Assembly (NCBI RefSeq): GCF_022012395.1 | Contig: NZ_JAKLTQ010000018.1 | Span: 34,121 to 98,120, forward strand | Direction: 5' to 3' | DNA length: 64,000 bases | Source of the DNA: Arthrobacter hankyongi | GTDB lineage: Bacteria; Actinomycetota; Actinomycetes; Actinomycetales; Micrococcaceae | Shown: positions 62,135 through 64,000 of the stretch, one piece after another | Position numbering within the stretch: position 1 is the first letter of the stretch | Layout of the letters: every line of letters begins with the position of its first letter | Made by a program: the position numbers and the translations under genes | Notes under the pieces: model-generated | Told to the model about the DNA's origin: nothing | Databases searched by the model: none | Seen by the model: the letters and a program-made list of their open reading frames with translations, nothing else

Positions 62135-63427
62135 CTAGGCGCGCACCACCGGCAGCTCGGCCCACTCGCCGGTGTACCGCGGCGAAGAGAATTCCCGCTT
62201 CATGGACCAGGCTGCCGGCGCGGCCAGGCCGCCGGCGCCCAGCCCGATGGCCGATTCCCCGAATTTCGCCCGTACGCTGCCGAGCAGCCCGCCCAGCTGC
62301 CGCTGTTCCTGCGGCCCGGCGAAGGGCTCCAGCGTCTCCTGGCCGTCCGCCGGCTCCAGTCCGGTGAGCACCACGCCTGCCCGCACATATGCCGTGCCGG
62401 GGACCATGCACCCGCGCATCGCGGCCACCGCCGCCTTGGTCAGCGCGATCGGATCCTGGGTCGGCGCCGGCAGGCGCACGGTGGCGGCGGGGAAGGCCGC
62501 CTCGCCGGAAAACCTGCTCGTCCCGGCGGAAACGGTCAGCACCGAGGCCCGCAGCCCCTCGGCCGCCAGCCGCGAGGCCGCCTTCTGGGCGTAGACGGCC
62601 ATCACCTCGTCCAGCTGCTCCGCCGTCGAGACCGGCGTGGAAAAGCTGCGCGAGAACATGACCTGCTGCCGGTCCGCGCGCTCGTCCACCGGCGGGATGC
62701 AGGCGGTCCCGTTCAGCTCCAGCACGGTGCGCTGCAGCACCACGGAGAACCGCTTGCGGATCAGCAGCGGGTCGGCGGCCTTCAGGTCCGCAATGGTCTC
62801 GATCCCGATGGCGTTCAGACGCTTGCCGGTCCTGGCCCCCACACCCCAGAGCCCGGTGACCGGCACCCGGGACTGGATGTGCTCCGCTTCCCCCGGCGGC
62901 ATCGAACCCAGCGAGCACACCCCGCGCAGATGCGGGTTCCGCTTGGCCACATGGTTGGCGAACTTGGCCAGCGTCTTGGTCGCCGCCACCCCCACGCACA
63001 CCGGCACGCCCACGTGCCGGCCGACGGCGCTGCGGATCCGGCCGGCCGCCTCGCGCAGCTGCGCCTCGTCCCCGGCCAGTCCGAGGAAACACTCGTCGAT
63101 CGAATAGACCTCCTGCCAGGTGCCGAACCGCGCGAGCAGTTCCATCACCCGGGCGCTCAGGTCCCCATACAGTTCGTAGTTGCTTGAGCGCGCCACCAGG
63201 CCCCAGCGCGGGGCCGAGGGCGCGAGCTGGAACCACGGAGTGCCGGTCTTGATCCCCAGCCGCTTGGCCTCCGCGGAACGGGACACCACGCTGCCGTCGT
63301 TGTTGGAGAGCACAACGACGGGGCGGCCTTCCAGCGACGGGTCGAAGACCCGCTCGCAGGAGACATAGAAGTTGTTCACGTCGACCAGGGCAATGCGGCC
63401 GCCCGGTCCGGCCCCGTCCTCAGACAT
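62135..63427 (-). CDS. umuC: Y-family DNA polymerase, UmuC-like
   Basis: This 430-residue translesion polymerase has catalytic motifs [35 protein letters not shown] and [13 protein letters not shown] (metal-binding Asp/Glu). Helix-hairpin-helix region [20 protein letters not shown] and a little-finger domain follow. It overlaps the end of umuD by 8 bp, so the two are co-translated, as in E. coli umuDC. An SOS box precedes the pair. It should allow replication past DNA damage as the polymerase V catalytic subunit. Confidence 0.92.
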   Translation of the reverse strand: MSEDGAGPGGRIALVDVNNFYVSCERVFDPSLEGRPVVVLSNNDGSVVSRSAEAKRLGIKTGTPWFQLAPSAPRWGLVARSSNYELYGDLSARVMELLARFGTWQEVYSIDECFLGLAGDEAQLREAAGRIRSAVGRHVGVPVCVGVAATKTLAKFANHVAKRNPHLRGVCSLGSMPPGEAEHIQSRVPVTGLWGVGARTGKRLNAIGIETIADLKAADPLLIRKRFSVVLQRTVLELNGTACIPPVDERADRQQVMFSRSFSTPVSTAEQLDEVMAVYAQKAASRLAAEGLRASVLTVSAGTSRFSGEAAFPAATVRLPAPTQDPIALTKAAVAAMRGCMVPGTAYVRAGVVLTGLEPADGQETLEPFAGPQEQRQLGGLLGSVRAKFGESAIGLGAGGLAAPAAWSMKREFSSPRYTGEWAELPVVRA

Positions 63428-63836
63428 GGTGCAGGCACCGGGTGACCACGCCCCAGACGGTCAGATCCGCCAGCTCCGGCACCTCGGCGTCCGGCTGCCC
63501 CGCGCTGTCGGCCTGCAGCACGACCCCGCGGCCGGTCAGGCGCAGGCGCCGGATCACCAGTTCGCCGTCGAGCACGGCCACGACGACGTTCCCGTCCCGG
63601 GGCACCAGCGAGCGGTCCACGATGATCTCGTCCCCGTCCGCGATCCCGGCCGCCGCCATCGAGTTCCCGGCCACCCGCATGATGAAGGTGCTGGTGCGGT
63701 CCCGGATCAGGTGCCGGTTCAGGTCGATGCCGCCGTGGTAATAGTCCCGCGCCGGCGAGGGAAAACCCGTCGCCTGGGCCGACGCACCGTCGCCGCCATC
63801 CGCGGGCCGGGCCGCCGGAGTACCGTGGAAGATCAC
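63420..63836 (-). CDS. umuD: UmuD-like S24 peptidase with Arg in place of the catalytic Lys
   Basis: I choose the GTG at 63836 (GAGGGGG just upstream), giving 138 residues; the GTG at 63854 lies inside the SOS box. [20 protein letters not shown] matches the UmuD cleavage region, with Thr23-Gly24 at the cut site where E. coli has Cys-Gly. The nucleophile is Ser59 in [11 protein letters not shown]. The general-base Lys (E. coli Lys97, in VKKL) aligns with Arg96 in ELVIRRLRL. Self-cleavage is therefore doubtful. Otherwise the protein is complete and coupled to umuC. Confidence 0.85.
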   Translation of the reverse strand: MIFHGTPAARPADGGDGASAQATGFPSPARDYYHGGIDLNRHLIRDRTSTFIMRVAGNSMAAAGIADGDEIIVDRSLVPRDGNVVVAVLDGELVIRRLRLTGRGVVLQADSAGQPDAEVPELADLTVWGVVTRCLHHV

Positions 63837-63846
63837 CGCCGCCCCC

Positions 63847-63862
63847 TCGAACACAGTTTCGA
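63847..63862. promoter_or_regulatory. LexA (SOS) box upstream of umuDC
   Basis: TCGAACACAGTTTCGA matches the actinobacterial SOS consensus TCGAAC-N4-GTTCGA at 11 of 12 fixed positions. It ends 11 bp before the chosen umuD start, so LexA binding there would block the promoter. Confidence 0.8.
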
Positions 63863-64000
63863 CAGCAGATTACCACCCCGCGGGCGGCCGCCCCGGGACA
63901 GGACCCATAGCCCTGGCTGCGCAGCCAACCCGCGCGCCTCCTCGCAGCAGCCCCTCCCGCACGCAGCCCCCTCCCCATGTTTACTCTTCAAGCATTGCAA

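Noticed and set aside
1..64000. CRISPR array, rRNA, tRNA, prophage or replication origin
   Set aside because: No regularly spaced repeats, RNA cloverleaf, phage structural genes or DnaA-box clusters were noticed on reading both strands; weak tRNA-like candidates were not confirmed with a scanner.

Overview
The window is high-GC DNA with strong GGAG/GAAAGG ribosome sites, frequent GTG starts and protein families typical of Micrococcaceae. The best guess is an Arthrobacter-type soil actinobacterium (Arthrobacter, Paenarthrobacter or Pseudarthrobacter). No rRNA, tRNA, CRISPR array or replication origin was recognised. The left 7 kb is visibly less GC-rich than the rest and looks acquired.

Layout. 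(1) 1-7.3 kb is a flavin-dependent oxidation cassette: a flavin reductase cut by the window edge, an ABM-type small monooxygenase, an NtaA/DmoA-type FMNH2-dependent monooxygenase, a large ATPase regulator with an N-terminal LuxR helix-turn-helix, and a stand-alone riboflavin kinase. A decayed transposase lies inside it. (2) 7.6-23.1 kb holds sugar-phosphate genes: gap and pfkA rightward; pgi, tkt, tal, rpe, rpiB and fba leftward; then a HAD phosphatase and pyk. An IS1634-family element sits directly after pfkA, flanked by 266-bp direct repeats that duplicate the pfkA 3' end. pgi carries a 1-bp frameshift. (3) 23.7-27.2 kb has miscellaneous genes (MaoC hydratase, LysR regulator, small membrane protein, DHFR-like reductase). 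(4) 27.3-33.3 kb is a choline-to-betaine operon: TetR/BetI-type regulator, two tandem operators, betA, betB and an APC permease. (5) 33.6-35.9 kb holds small housekeeping-type genes. (6) 36.1-47.2 kb is a CoA-dependent aromatic acid catabolic island: FAH hydrolase, cupin, TesB thioesterase, aryl-CoA ligase and a bifunctional flavin hydroxylase/Old Yellow Enzyme fusion in one leftward operon, with a divergent Rid protein, a PaaX regulator, a hotdog thioesterase, and an MBL hydrolase plus MFS transporter. (7) 47.4-57.8 kb is an amide/ester hydrolysis region: a second cupin, a formamidase-like hydrolase, a second PaaX, an alpha/beta hydrolase, a carbamoylase, a YtcJ-like amidohydrolase, a PucR regulator, an MHS transporter and an M20 peptidase. 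(8) 57.8-61.2 kb has a cytochrome P450 with a fused ferredoxin-ferredoxin reductase, next to a broken CGNR regulator. (9) 61.3-64 kb has a GDSL lipoprotein and an SOS-controlled umuDC pair.

How the parts may work together. Region 2 contains nearly every enzyme needed to recycle fructose 6-phosphate to ribulose 5-phosphate, as in a ribulose-monophosphate or pentose route, but no hexulose-phosphate synthase is visible. Regions 6 and 7 together look like uptake, deacylation, CoA activation, CoA-level hydroxylation, thioester hydrolysis and ring-fission-product hydrolysis of a salicylate- or anthranilate-type acid, controlled by two paralogous PaaX proteins and a PucR protein. The substrate is not certain from sequence. 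Three genes (transposase, pgi, CGNR regulator) each contain one single-base frameshift, so some indels may be sequence errors.
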